DNA of 64,000 bases, taken from contig JALLLT010000004.1 in NCBI GenBank assembly GCA_025266875.1, positions 1,302,001-1,366,000 of the forward strand, given 5' to 3'. How positions within the stretch are numbered: position 1 is the stretch's first letter; every line of letters starts with the position of its first letter. The stretch is from Fennellomyces sp. T-0311. Taxonomy: Eukaryota; Mucoromycota; Mucoromycetes; Mucorales; Lichtheimiaceae. Below are positions 1 to 11,679 of the stretch, piece after piece. Both the position numbers and the translations under genes were made by a program. The notes below the pieces were generated by a model. It did not search any database, was not told the DNA's origin, and worked only from the letters and a program-made list of their open reading frames with translations.

Positions 1-881
1 CACTTCCCCTTTTTCCAGCTGTCTCCTCTTTGTATCGCTTCAAAGGGGCACATATTTTTCATTGCCTTTTCCGTTCTTTTATCCATTTTTGTTCTAGTTT
101 ATGCAGTATTGACACCTATCCTATTACCCAGCCTATCTATACTTTTACGTTCCCGAACTCCATTATGCCAGGTGCATCAAGTGTCGTATATTATCTGTTT
201 CTCTTTTCTCCCCTCCTTCGTATATGATAAACCTGTACCCATATGCTCTTTTCCTTTGTTTGATATCCCCACTCCAACAGCAGCAGCAGCAGCAGCAGCA
301 GCCTCATTCCCATTCCTCACATATTCTCTTTTTGTCTTTCTTCCAGCTCTCTTCTGTATGTGGGCAAAACCTTGCTACCCCTTGCATTGCGGTGGCCCTG
401 CCTGCATTTCCTTTTTGCCTCGATTTGGCCAATTTTTCATTTTTTGGGCAAAAGATTCTCCCTTCTTCAGCCAGTTTTCTTTAGTTTTTTATTTCATTTC
501 ATCCTTTGATTCGGCGTCGTGGCCAAACAATTCAAAGAGAAGATGCAACTTTTTTATTTCTTATTCTTTTTTTCCTCCAATAAATGCAATTCTAAAACTT
601 TCTTTATAAAAACGCTTTTTTTGGCAATTTCAGCTCTTGGATATGCAATGCACTTCGGCACGGTTATACTCAGTCGGCGCATGCAAGATACACCTCACAT
701 GCTATAACCGCATAGGAGTCTACATACAAACCGGGGGTCATGAAGGGGTAAGCACACATACATAGGAAAGCGAGACACACTAAGAGGGGCTAACCAAAGA
801 AAAAAATTACGGAGTAAATCCAACAAAACGAGCCTGGATGACAGCAAGTAAAATACAATTCTTCCAGAACGTGCTCTTATT
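1..881. other. Gene-free left edge, pyrimidine-rich
   Basis: I see no convincing gene here. The plus strand is strongly T/C-rich for about 600 bases, as in promoters or 5' leaders of this genome, and it carries a CAG microsatellite. The open frames across it are low-complexity Phe/Ser/Leu translations typical of T/C-rich DNA. It may be the flank of a gene lying outside the window. Confidence 0.5.
278..301 (+). repeat. (CAG)8 microsatellite
   Basis: Eight uninterrupted CAG units lie in a pyrimidine-rich non-coding stretch. In one frame they would encode polyglutamine, but the surrounding frame does not look like a protein. Confidence 0.9.
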
Positions 882-1842
882 TTAATCGTTTCCTATTTGC
901 ACATTGGGTCCAGTGGCTAAGCCGGTCTCTGAATCAACATGATCCAAAGGTACAGATGGCAAGTCACCCAGTACAAAGTCAATGAATTTATGGATCATCC
1001 ACTCGTCGTCATTGTCATTGGCGGGCTCTGTTTCCATTCTCTTCAATTGCTCGTTTGCATACTCCTCCGGAACAATACCAGCATCACGCCTTAGCGTCAA
1101 CAAGATACGCACCACATCACGCACGAATTCCGGATGACCTTGTACCGTGATACACTGGTTGTCGTCTGACAGCATTGAATGTACAGGTGTATGCGGTGCA
1201 GTCGTTGCCAACGTATGGAATCCTGGGGGCAAGTTATTGACGTGATCCTGATGGACTTGATGTACTCTCTGTATATAAAACAGTAAATAATTGCCAACTG
1301 TCAATTGCGAATAAATACCGTAAATATCTTGTCGGTTTGAAGATATCGATGACCGATGGGCGTCAAGTAGACCGGTACGATACCAAACTATGCTTATATA
1401 AATAACCTAATATTTTGCCATGGCAACAAATTACCTCCCAACCATTAGGGTTCTTTTCACAGGACCCACCGCAGGCGCGGGCAATAATCTGGTGACCAAA
1501 GCATATACCAACTAACTTGACTTGGCTGCGATAGGGCTCAGCTCGCAGCTTACAGACAAACTCGACCAGTTTAAGTATCCAAGGCTCATCCTCATAAGCT
1601 GAAGCTGCAGATCCCGTAAGCACAATGCCATCAAATGTTCGATTGTCGGCCAAATCGCGAAGGTCAGGATATTCTTGCTTGTGAACAACATCAAAGTATT
1701 GCCATGTAATCTCTATTTGACGATCCTTGCTTGCTCTACCAAAAAGACTGGTGAACATTTTCGGGTAGTCGCCATACTTCTCAAGAACTTGAGGTCGAGG
1801 CGTGTCGCACACCAGCAATGCTAGATTCAACTTCTTTGACAT
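882..1842 (-). CDS. Class I glutamine amidotransferase-like protein
   Basis: Predicted soluble enzyme of the class I glutamine amidotransferase (GATase1) superfamily, which hydrolyses glutamine to supply ammonia or acts on gamma-glutamyl compounds. I read three exons from the ATG at 1842. The first ends near the NGWE codons (about 1437). A middle exon (about 1322-1389) encodes VGIVPVYLTPIGHRYLQTDK, and the last runs to the TAA at 882. The nucleophile Cys lies in GICFGHQ and the catalytic His in the QGHPEF motif, with the Glu two residues later, so the triad is intact. The N-terminus MSKKLNLALLVCDTP is typical of the free-standing fungal GATase1 family related to yeast YLR126C. The substrate cannot be inferred. 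An ATG 36 nt further upstream is in frame but adds only a low-complexity leader, so I prefer 1842. Confidence 0.85.
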
Positions 1843-2241
1843 TGTATGGGAAAAAAGAGAGAAAGAGACAAGTTCCAATGGTGTCTACTCCGACGTAAAC
1901 TAGTTTGCATGAACGGAAAGCCAAACCACCATGTAAACAAGAAATTTGCTAAGTGTTATATGTTACATGGCAATTATTAACGAGTAAAATACTTCACTTT
2001 TCATGGCTACTACGTAATGTAGCTTTATGTGATTTAAAAAAATGGACGTAGGTACTCTCTGTGTAACATTCCTTTGCATATAAGGCCACGCAACATACTG
2101 ACACAGACCACCAGTGTAGTTACGTTATCAAAATATTTATCCAATGCAACCGCTTTCTGTAACGCTCTCCGTGTTGTTCTAAACTAACTTGCACGCAAAT
2201 GCAAGTCTCTTAAAAACAGAAATTATATTTTATACATTCGT

Positions 2242-4140
2242 TTATATTTTGGAAAAAAGTTCGCCTGACTTGAGCATCTTGACAATGATCAACACAACAG
2301 CACCTGCAAAATAACCTATTGCTGTAAATAATTCATAGCTCAAGTAAGGCCGTGCCTGAAGCGTTTGTTCAAACATTCCAGAAACGTTCGGTCCGAGCAT
2401 CGCTAAAACAGTAACCAAAAGGAAAAGAGAAAGACCAGATTCAAATCTCTTTGCACCCGTAATGATGAGCGTGACAGATGGAGCTGTATATCGAATGTTT
2501 TGGTTAATATGGCCATTTTTCTTTAAACCAGATGATCAACGTACTGAGAGCAATAAATGCACCACCAAAAAATCCAACTAGTATACAAAACACAAGAAGC
2601 ACTTTGAAACTATCAGCAACAATCCAAATACCGCAACTAAATGCGCATAGTATACTGTATAGGATCATTGTGTTTATATGACCTATCCGATCAGCTGTCA
2701 TTCTGTAGTAAAATTTAGTAAATCTGCATATATATAGGTTTTTTCCTAAAGTTTGTCACTTGCCCGGAGACTAGATTACCGACGAAACTCATTCCTGACA
2801 CTGCGGAAATAAGTGCTGATCCATATGCCGGAGGAAGTCCGAGATAAGTCGCATGCGCTTATACGTAAGCACATTAGTTTTTCGTGAAGATACATAGCAA
2901 TGCTCGGTAAAAACTCACATGGAAGGAAAAAGTAAGGTACATAGTATGCCGCTTCCATAAGGATATCTGCAATGCACCATAAAGCAAATGTGTGATCCTT
3001 TAGGATCTCGAACTGAAAGATATCCTTCAATTGCATTCGCTCTTTTGATCGTTCCTTTCTTTCCTTCACTAATGCACAGGAGATAAGGCCCAAAACAAGG
3101 GTTATTAACCCTTGCATCCGATAGCACCTAAAAAGAAGGTTTGGGGTTGGCATTTGATTGAGTCACATGACACTTTATATACTTACCACGCTCCACCAAA
3201 GCGGCTATTCATGGCAGTCATGATAAAGGGCATCGAAAATGCACCGGCACATGTACCTGTGGATGAAATGCCTAACGCCAATCCACGTCGTTTATTAAAC
3301 CATTGCGGTACAATGGAAAGTGCAACCTAAGTTAAAAAAAAAAGCGGTGAGGAAAAAATCATGCTCAGCCAATGCAAGTACATACAAAAAATGCGAGAGA
3401 GGATCCTGCGCCAAAAAGAATGCCCCGAGTCAAGTAGAAATGCCAGATCTATATCCTGTATCAGTTACCATACAATTAAATTCTTTAAAGCGGGTGTGAG
3501 AAGAAATATTAACCTTGGTACTCCAACTGGCGGCTTCCAAGCCGACAACACAAAGGATCACGGATAGTAACATAACTGTTCGAAGACTAGTGGTAGCAGA
3601 TAATAATCGAGCGACGGGACCCATTCCATTGAGCAGAACATTGGATATAGTGCCAACGAACGATACTTGAATCGCGGCATTTGGAAATTGATGCTGCTCG
3701 TGATAGTCCTGCATTACGCCTGTCAATTACTATTTAGTCAGCTTCCAATGGCCGATCGATCCTGTTCTTACCCCTATAAAACAACATGATGTTAAAAACC
3801 ATAAGCTCACATAAAGCATTTTTAACCAACCATGATTCAGAGATGCCTACAGCTATAAACTGTAGCAAAAACCCAACACAAACAATGATCCAGCCATAAC
3901 CGCCGTCTGGGATATCCTTATCTTGGGTACTTGACCAATTTTCATCCAATAATGGACGGGTGAGGGCATCTTTTACATTTTTAGTAAAATGCACACTTAC
4001 TTTTTGACAGCAGCACAATACTAACCTGTTTCACTGTCACAATCAGATATGATATCTTGATTAATATCTGAATACGACCGATCCAAATGGTTTCGACCAT
4101 GATGGCTTTCTTTCTTGTGACCTCCTGACGTTGTTTGCGG
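2242..4140 (-). CDS. Monocarboxylate transporter-like MFS protein (copy 1)
   Basis: Plasma- or organelle-membrane transporter of the major facilitator superfamily, monocarboxylate porter (SLC16/MCH) type. The signature IPDGGYGWIIV, the conserved MCT motif before the first helix, lies in exon 2. Exon 1 runs from the ATG at 4140 to 4026; the intron 3970-4025 joins phase-consistently into ALTRPLLDEN. Later exons carry helices such as MLLSVILCVVGLEAASWS, LGLISCALVKERKERSKER (the central loop) and LILCAFSCGIWIVADSF, and the last ends GYFAGAVVLIIVKMLK before the TAA at 2242. The substrate is not inferable; relatives move monocarboxylates or riboflavin. Gene 8216-9992 on the same strand is a clear paralogue with matching intron layout, so the two are a tandem duplication. 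Confidence 0.82.
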
Positions 4141-6459
4141 CATAGCGGGAAAGAAAAGAATAAATTTTTCGCTGGTTGGCCGTTGCGTAGATCAAAACAT
4201 CAGATCCAACTCCGAGATTACCACAGATTACCAAAAAGCGACATCCCTTGGTAACAAAGTTTCTTTGTTCAACGCAGTTTGTGGCATGATTTGACTATAC
4301 TTTGATAAAGCGCTGCATAAACAAAGAATTTTTGGATAATAAAAAAAGCACACGGACCTTGTAGATATAGGCCCCTGTCAATCGGAGTAGATGCAACAAA
4401 GTGAACGAATTATATGCTTAGTTGGAAGTGAGTGTCTTTTATTACACCATCACCGCTTCCACAAAAGTGGCTAAATAGTTAATAATTAATCGTCTTTTCT
4501 ACCATTTCAAGTCGACTCCCTGCCCTGTCACTACTAGAGTCGCGAGGTCCGGGTTGTGCCGCTCAATTCCTATTGGTCAACTGAAGACCCTTCATTTGTT
4601 ACTATCATACTTTCCTGTTAACATTGTTACGTAGTGACCGTAGCGGAACTGATCTGTGTATGTTGTCGGCGTAATCATTCAGTAATAGTACGGTTGTGGA
4701 TGGAAAGGATAGGAAAGCTTAGGCGGAAATATAATATGGTGTTTTAGTAGAAATGGGACGACACAGATCAAGAAGGTGCCTGAAAAGGTTTGGTGTGCCT
4801 CACTCAAAACTCTGAATTCACTTATACTCACTCCAACAGTCGACACATCTTTTTCAAAAATCTGTGCATCCGGATCAAATAATATATGTATTGCTTTCAA
4901 AAAAGGTCCAACATATCAAAATGCTCTAAAGCGTTCTAGAAAAATTCAGTCGTCTTATTATAGGAATAATGGGTACCATAGTTACTACATAGCTACTGTG
5001 TTGCGATGTAGCTGAATTAGCTGTTACTCCTACAGTAATATCTAGTTCCTACTGTAATCAATCTTGGGCCAAACTTTCAAGAGCATTTTCGAGCATTTCA
5101 ATATGATTGAGCCAAATTGGAGAGCATACAAAAGCTTTTTGAAAACAGATGTGTTGATTTTTGAAGCGGTCATGTCAGCTTTTAAGAGTGAAAGTCAGAG
5201 ACTTGACAGAGGTACACCACGCTTTCTCAGGCACTTTCTCAGCTTTTTTGTAGATACTAGGAAGTCTCAAACCTCTGGAACTTGAAAATCCAGGACCCGG
5301 AGATGGTTTGCAGTGGAACATTTCTCGGTACTTCCTGTAAACGAAGTCGATAGTTGAGATAGTCGAAGCAAATGGAAAGCATCGAGCACCTATGTCTTTA
5401 AAATCTATACGGCTATGAGTATCTCGCGGCTAGATTAGCAGCTATTCTAATTGAATATTGAGGTGTAGGCAACCAAAAGCTTATCGTTATGTACCAAAAA
5501 GTGACAAATGCTTACATCCGCTGACAAAAAGGATCTCAAAGTTGCGAACAACTCTCTATAATATGATTGACTACATTCAACATCTGCTCAAAGTTGAATT
5601 GCGGTTGAGACACCCTACTGTAAAATTCGATGTGTGACGTCCCATTTCAACCTAAAAATACTGTAAATATCAAAAACTAAAACTAAAATATGGAAGCGAC
5701 TAATAATCTTGGCGCCGATAAAGTCACAAAGGATCATGTTATAGAGGTATGACTACTAGTGTCCAATTTGGACAATTGTCTTTTCGCTATACTGGCTCTA
5801 CATAATCGTTCAACTTTGCCGGTGAATTGAGCGATCTTTTATACCGATGATAATGCAACTAGGACATGTGCTATAAACCATGTGGAGTGGAGTAGTAATG
5901 AAAACAGTAAAGGCATATAGTAAGAAAAAGCTAGATCACAGAGCACAACTATATATGTCGATGAAATTTGGAAACTTTAAAATGTTTGCTTACAATATCC
6001 AGTCAGTATACGCTTAGTAAACTGTTATAACTAATGTGTCAGACGAGTGCAACTGTATTGGATCCAACATATGTGATCTTAATGATCAGTGTCTTCTGTA
6101 GTATTTCAAAAAAAAAAAAGAGGACATGCTGATATAAAACACTGCATTTCTTGAATGCAAGATAGAATTGATATCTGTATAGAGCCGGTTCGCGCAAGGG
6201 GGATGGTAGTCATGTGCAACGCTTTGCCTACAAACAAACAAAACGAGCGTTTCTTATTCAACCCCGTCTATGACGCGTTCCTTCCTTGGCGTTAACAACC
6301 ATTTGGTTTCTAAACCTCTTTTTTCTCACTTTTCAACTTGACAACGAGTAACCCACAAGCAAACAAGCCTGTGACACGAAAATGAAAGCCTACTGCTATT
6401 CTAAAGGCTACCAAAGATGAATTGCAAGGTACACAATGACCGCACGTCGACATGGATAG
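4141..6459. other. Intergenic stretch between transporter copy 1 and HNH copy 1
   Basis: AT-rich, with no open frame that looks like protein. It should contain the promoter of the transporter ending at 4140. A run of eleven or more A residues near 6108-6119 is the only simple repeat noted. The short ATG frame at about 5692 followed by a GT dinucleotide was considered as a first exon of the HNH gene downstream, but it is about 800 bases away and does not end in the required phase. Confidence 0.4.
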
Positions 6460-8131
6460 AGCTATCTTGTCCTGAAACAAGTTTGTAAAGGCTCCGAAAA
6501 GAACAAGACCCAAAGTGATAAAAATATTGATGACTCTCAGGAAAACAGCGGTAGGTGTACTTAGGTAATGTACCGTCAATTATCTTTAAAACTGACTTGC
6601 TGAAGACGGGTCAACTGCCAAGCTCGAGAACGACGTGTCCACGGCGCACACAACTGAAGAACGGCTGGAGTGGCACCCAATCCATCACCCAAGACTACCA
6701 ATCACCACACCTCCCCGCTACTTTGTCAACAAGCGCGGTGATGTATGCTCGGATGCTACTGGAGAGCACAAGCTATTGCAGAGGATGAAAGGAAAAAATA
6801 CTCCTAATTACGGACTTTCTGTCTCCAAAAACAAGAAGACCACCTTCAAATTGGAGGAAATGATGGTGTACACCTTCTTGGATCCGCAGTTCGACAGCGA
6901 TAAGCAGTACATATTCCACAAAGACGGGCAACAGGAGAATTGTGCATTGGACAACCTGACTGTATGCGACTTGCCTACGTTGCAGCAGCTGGAAATCGAA
7001 AGGCTGGAGAATCTACATCAGGGCACAAAATACATGGTTGTCAGGAACGCACACGACGCTTTAACATTCGAACGTTACCTTGTCTCGGACAATGGGGATG
7101 TTTACTCTCTCATATCACGAAGACATCTCCGTCCCCGCGTAAACGAGTACGGATATCAGATTGTTGAGCTCTGTCCCGATATCGACATTGATACAGAAAA
7201 AGCAAGAAGTAAGCGACACACCTTGCAAGTACACAGCATCGTGATACAGTCTTTCGAGAGGCGTCGGGGGAAGAATCTCCAGACAGATCACATCAACGGT
7301 GAAAAGTTGGACAATTCTCTCAAGAATCTCGCGTTCGTTACCCGTTCCGAAAATGCAAGTCGAGCGTATGGTCCAACACAAACCACAGCACGAAATATGC
7401 GCAAAGAGCAAGGAAACGGACCGAGAAAAGTTACAACGCGGCCATTACCACCGGCCACTGAAGAGACAAAATGGAAGTCAGTTGGTGTGCTTCCATGGAA
7501 TGGACGGTCGTTCAGTCGATACGAAGTGTCGAACATGGGCCACGTTCGCAAGGTAGACAACTTTACACTCCTCAACTTGCACTGGATGCCGAATGGGTAT
7601 ATCTATGTGCACATGTATCTTGATAAAAGGGATTTGAAAAGCAAAGACTTGGCCACAACAAGCGTTCGTCAACATTCAAAGGTGTCTATATCCCGCCTTG
7701 TGGCAAAGGCGTTCGTTGACGGTTATAGTGAAGAGCAAAATGCTGTCAAGCACCTTAACGGAGACCGGCAGGACAATCGCGCGCAGAATTTGAAATGGGT
7801 TTCCAAGTGCTGTAGCTCCCTCCAGAGGACTTCCCGTAAAGTGGTTGCGTCACTTGTGGATGACCCAACTATACAAAAGGAATTTCCATCTATATCAAAG
7901 GCAGAGCGTGAGCTACGAAAGTGTATAGGATATCTGAGGCTTCAGTTCTCTGAAACGACTTTCGGAGGGATGTTGTTTGGAATGGCGAAACACGAGCAGC
8001 ATACCTTCAAATATTTTAATTCTTGGTACAAATGGTTAATAAATTTAGTGCACGCACAAAGAAGCAAGCTGATAAATCGAGATTTACATCGAAATCGACG
8101 TTGGACATTTTATAATATCAGAGTTTTCTAG
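6460..8131 (+). CDS. Triple NUMOD4/HNH-like protein, copy 1 (5' end unresolved)
   Basis: Protein related to homing-type HNH endonucleases. The main exon starts at 6606 after a ...GAAG acceptor. A preceding exon ends at 6550 (GT donor at 6551) and lies within 6460-6550; the junction is phase 1, as in the other two copies. No initiator ATG was identified upstream. Three tandem units follow. Each has a Tyr/Phe-x-Val-Ser-type strand with Gly, then an H-x-(N/D)-G...N...NL box: YIFHKDG at about 6918, TDHINGEKLDN at about 7285, and VKHLNGDRQDN at about 7745. The third unit begins with a clear NUMOD4 signature, YEVSNMGHVR, near 7518. A NUMOD1-like helix-turn-helix (KEFPSISKAERELR) follows at about 7880. 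The last 40 codons look frameshifted: another frame from 7954 to 8019 restores the family ending. Whether it is catalytically active is unknown. It lies between two transporter paralogues and ends 84 nt from the stop of the second, tail to tail. Confidence 0.75.
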
Positions 8132-8215
8132 TGGTTACTCTACGTGACGAACCAGAAAAGACGAAAAAACCGAAACAATGAATGAATTTCTGCACTTGGC
8201 ATTATAACAAACATA

Positions 8216-9992
8216 CTAAATTTTTGAGAAAACCCTTTTGGCAACCAATAACTTGATGGACATCAATACGAGAACCCCAGCAAGATAACCAAATCCTGTA
8301 AACATTTCGTAGCTGAAAAATGGTGCTGCCGAAACCTTCTGTTCAATGGCACCGGCTGCGTTGGGTCCGAACATTGAGAGCGTAGTCAAAAGCAGGAATG
8401 CCGAGAATCCAGACTGAAACTTATCAATGCCGGTGATGATTACTGTGATTGCAGGAGCTTAGGTGGACTTGAGTATTTTTTCTTGGCTTCCTTTATGTCA
8501 AAAAGCTTACTCAATGTTAAAAATGCGGCGCCAAAGAATCCAAAAATGGCTGCAAATGCCATTAACGGTGCGTAGCTGGCTGAAAAGGTCCAGAGTAATA
8601 AGCAGCTTAAGGAACTTATGGCTCCATATATAATGACCGTGTTGATATGCCCTATATGGTCAGCTATAAGCCTTTAGATTATAAGATACTGTTAGATGTA
8701 ACAAAGCGGCAGAATGAGGCTGATATGGATTACCCAGCGATTAAACGTCCCGCGAGACTCATGCCTGAAGCCACAGATATCAAAGCAGAACCGTGCGTTG
8801 ATGATAACTTGAGGTATGTTGCGTGTGCTAATATCAATATCTGCGTTAACCATAATATCATATTGTATTCGTTGAAGTATAGGTCACCTGGGAGATAGAA
8901 AAATGGGACGTAGTAAGCACCTTCCATAAATATGTCCGTAAGGCACCATAGTAGAAATATGGGGCTTCGCAGCATATCAAACTGAAACACCTCTTTTAAC
9001 TTTGGCTTTTCTTTTTTGCTGTTGTCTCTTTCTTTGAATAAAATACAGGAGAGTGCACCAGTCACCAGCATGATCAAGCCTAGAATTCTATAACACCTGC
9101 AGACATCGTTAATAATTAAGCTTAATTTTCGGTCTAAACTATTTACCAACGGACATCAAGTTGAGTATTCAATGTTGTCATCAGCAAAGGCATGATGAAT
9201 GCCCCGATAGACGGACCGGTGGATGCAATCCCGAGTGCAATTCCCTGTCGCTTATCGAACCATTGTGGTACAACACTCATTGCAATCTACGTTGAGCGAC
9301 ATGTCAGATTATCTATGATTCCTTTTCGTATAGAAAATACTTGCGTAAAATATAATTGATGAACCCATTCCATAAAGAACACCCTGAGTAAGATATAGGT
9401 GCCAAATCTGTCGTTACTTATTACCGTTAAATCGGGCGATCACCGGCATATCATTGCTTACTTGCGTGCTCCAACTGGCTGCTTCGAGACCTATAACACA
9501 TAAACTTACTGCAATCGCTATTACTAGTCGAATATGCATCAATGCCAGCAAAAGTTGAGCCACGGGCCCAAATGAATTCAAGATAATATTTGCAATGGTG
9601 CCAACAAATGATAGCTGAAATGTAGAGTTCTTAAAGTAATGTTGATCATAATGGTCTTGCATTACTCCTGTATTGCAGTGTAAGAAAAGTATGTTAAAAT
9701 GAATGCAAAGTATACTGAAGCATCATTTAAGCGTACCCCTAAATAACATCAGAATATGTAATTAGTATCGTTGATTGAGGTTGTTATTGAGGAAATACCA
9801 TGATTGTGCTATCCCTTGTCCAGCAACTTGGATCAGACATGCAGCTGCTACAATCACCCATCCATATCCACCATCAGGAACTACAAAAGTAGTTTTTTCG
9901 TCGGCCTCTTCACTGTGCTCATTGATTGTTGGCTTGTAGGCTATATCATCCGTTACTGCTGTATCCAACTTTTCATCAAGAGTTCGTTCCAT
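8216..9992 (-). CDS. Monocarboxylate transporter-like MFS protein (copy 2)
   Basis: Paralogue of the gene at 2242-4140. It starts MERTLDEKLDTAVTDDIAYK at 9992 and has the MCT signature VPDGGYGWVIVAAACLIQV. Later exons encode STFQLSFVGTIANIILNSFG, ILGLIMLVTGALSCILFKER with a charged central loop, and FQFDMLRSPIFLLWCLTDIF. It ends LLVAKRVFSKI before the TAG at 8216. Intron positions match copy 1, including one after the YVPFFYLP segment, so the pair arose by duplication after the introns were in place. It is predicted to be a 12-helix proton-coupled carboxylate or related porter. The two genes share orientation and are separated only by HNH copy 1 and about 2.4 kb of AT-rich DNA. Exon edges in the middle were placed by eye. 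Confidence 0.82.
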
Positions 9993-11679
9993 GGGGTATT
10001 AAAAGGAGAAAAGAAGGGAGAAAATACTGTAACAGCATCTCGCATAAAGCTGTAATCTATTGTAATGCGCTTTCATAGTAGCAGTCTGGATTGAGAATTG
10101 AGACGGCAAATATTAATAGTACGTAAGGATCGTGATTCTTCTCAGATAAAACGACGATCCCAGCAAGATCTCCTTTTTTTTCTACATCCGCACAGTTTAA
10201 GCTTTTTATATTCCTAGTTTCTGCAATGTCTACAACAGACGATTCACATATCGCATAGCATAGCATAACGTATAAACATTTTAGATTTCGCTATGGAAAA
10301 ATAACACAAAGCTATCATATTTTACCAGACTAATATCTCAAGTGGTAATTCCCATACGAACATAGTAAACGGATCACTCATAGCTTGTTTAAGTCTGATA
10401 TTTAAGTATTTAATCATCTAAAATGTTCTGTATATCTAATTAAAGTCAGCTCTTTCCTTTTGCGACATTCCAAGGTGCAAAAACTTTGCTTCAGAGTGCC
10501 ACGCCTTGAGATAGCCGTGTGCATCTTTATATATACTTTTATTTACTAGAAAATTCAACATGATCATTGCATTTTATCATGTGTCTGAGATTGTTGTTTA
10601 TCTTCGTTCTTATAAACAATATATCCGAAGTGCTTGCTTTCTTACTGCTCCATGTTCCACTGTCTTCACAGACAATGCTACAAACGTTTTGGCATCAATC
10701 CTTCTGCAAGCAAATTCGTAGCACTCAAAGGTCAATATATTTTTGGATTAAATGAGACTCACCTGTCAATTGCATTTGAGGTGGCAAAAAGTAGTTTACA
10801 CAGGTCCAAAGGCGCGCGATTGACTGTGATTACACATATAAGTACATTTATGTCCACATTGACTATCTTTGTATTTTACTGATATGTAAGTATTTATCAA
10901 CCAATTTAATGTCTGACGCACTAATCATAAAAATATTTCTTTTGTATATAAGCATGGTCACAGCAATTCATGGAAGCAAGTACATGTATCAACAAGCAAA
11001 TATTCTATTGCGGTCCACCATAATTAAGAACTTTATTTGAATTTCCTCGGGGAGAGGTCTTAGTCTGACGCCGTGCATGAATGAATACTAACCCCGGCGC
11101 AGGTGTGATTACGATAACAAGGTTGTGTATGATAATTATGAACCAGTAGTTTTTTATCGTAACCCTTGATTGGACCAGATAATATTTTCTTACAGAGATC
11201 GTCATCGCATACCTCAAAACAGCTTAATACATACAATCTAAGCCCAAGGAAGTGCAGTGAGAAAAGTACAGCTATAAGCGCGATAGTATCAGCACTTTTG
11301 TCCCTGTTCCCGGAACACACTAATTCAGTATTAAATTTAATTTCGGCTCGGATGCCCATTTAAAAGAGTGAACTTACTCTTATAACCGGAAAAAGGAAGT
11401 TTATCAGTTCTTATCCAACCACTTTATTCTTAAAGTAACCGATCACCTTCAAACACCGACGAACGGAGATCATGTTTCGTCCATAGCCCACAATCACCGC
11501 AAAAAGATACACACATGTGGTAACTTATACAATCAAGAACCATTTTTGCTGAAAGTTTCACACTAATATATACACTTTGATAGAAATATTACAATCCAAT
11601 CATACTTTCGTCTTTTAAAGTTAATTGCTCCGATCACTCCAGACCATCATAATCCAAGGATCTTCAGGGTCTCATTTAA
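9993..11679. other. Intergenic region upstream of transporter copy 2
   Basis: Holds the presumed promoter of the transporter starting at 9992 and the 3' flank of ALG6. Short open frames occur on both strands. None has recognisable motifs or plausible splice partners, and I see no repeats. Confidence 0.35.

Noticed and set aside
5692..5748. ATG frame MEATNNLGADKVTKDHVIE followed by GTATGA as first exon of HNH copy 1
   Set aside because: It lies about 800 bp from the next exon, far longer than other introns here, and ends in the wrong phase for the conserved phase-1 junction.
11060..11359. 99-codon minus-strand frame with one hydrophobic segment
   Set aside because: No family, no promoter or splice support, composition typical of AT-rich noncoding DNA.
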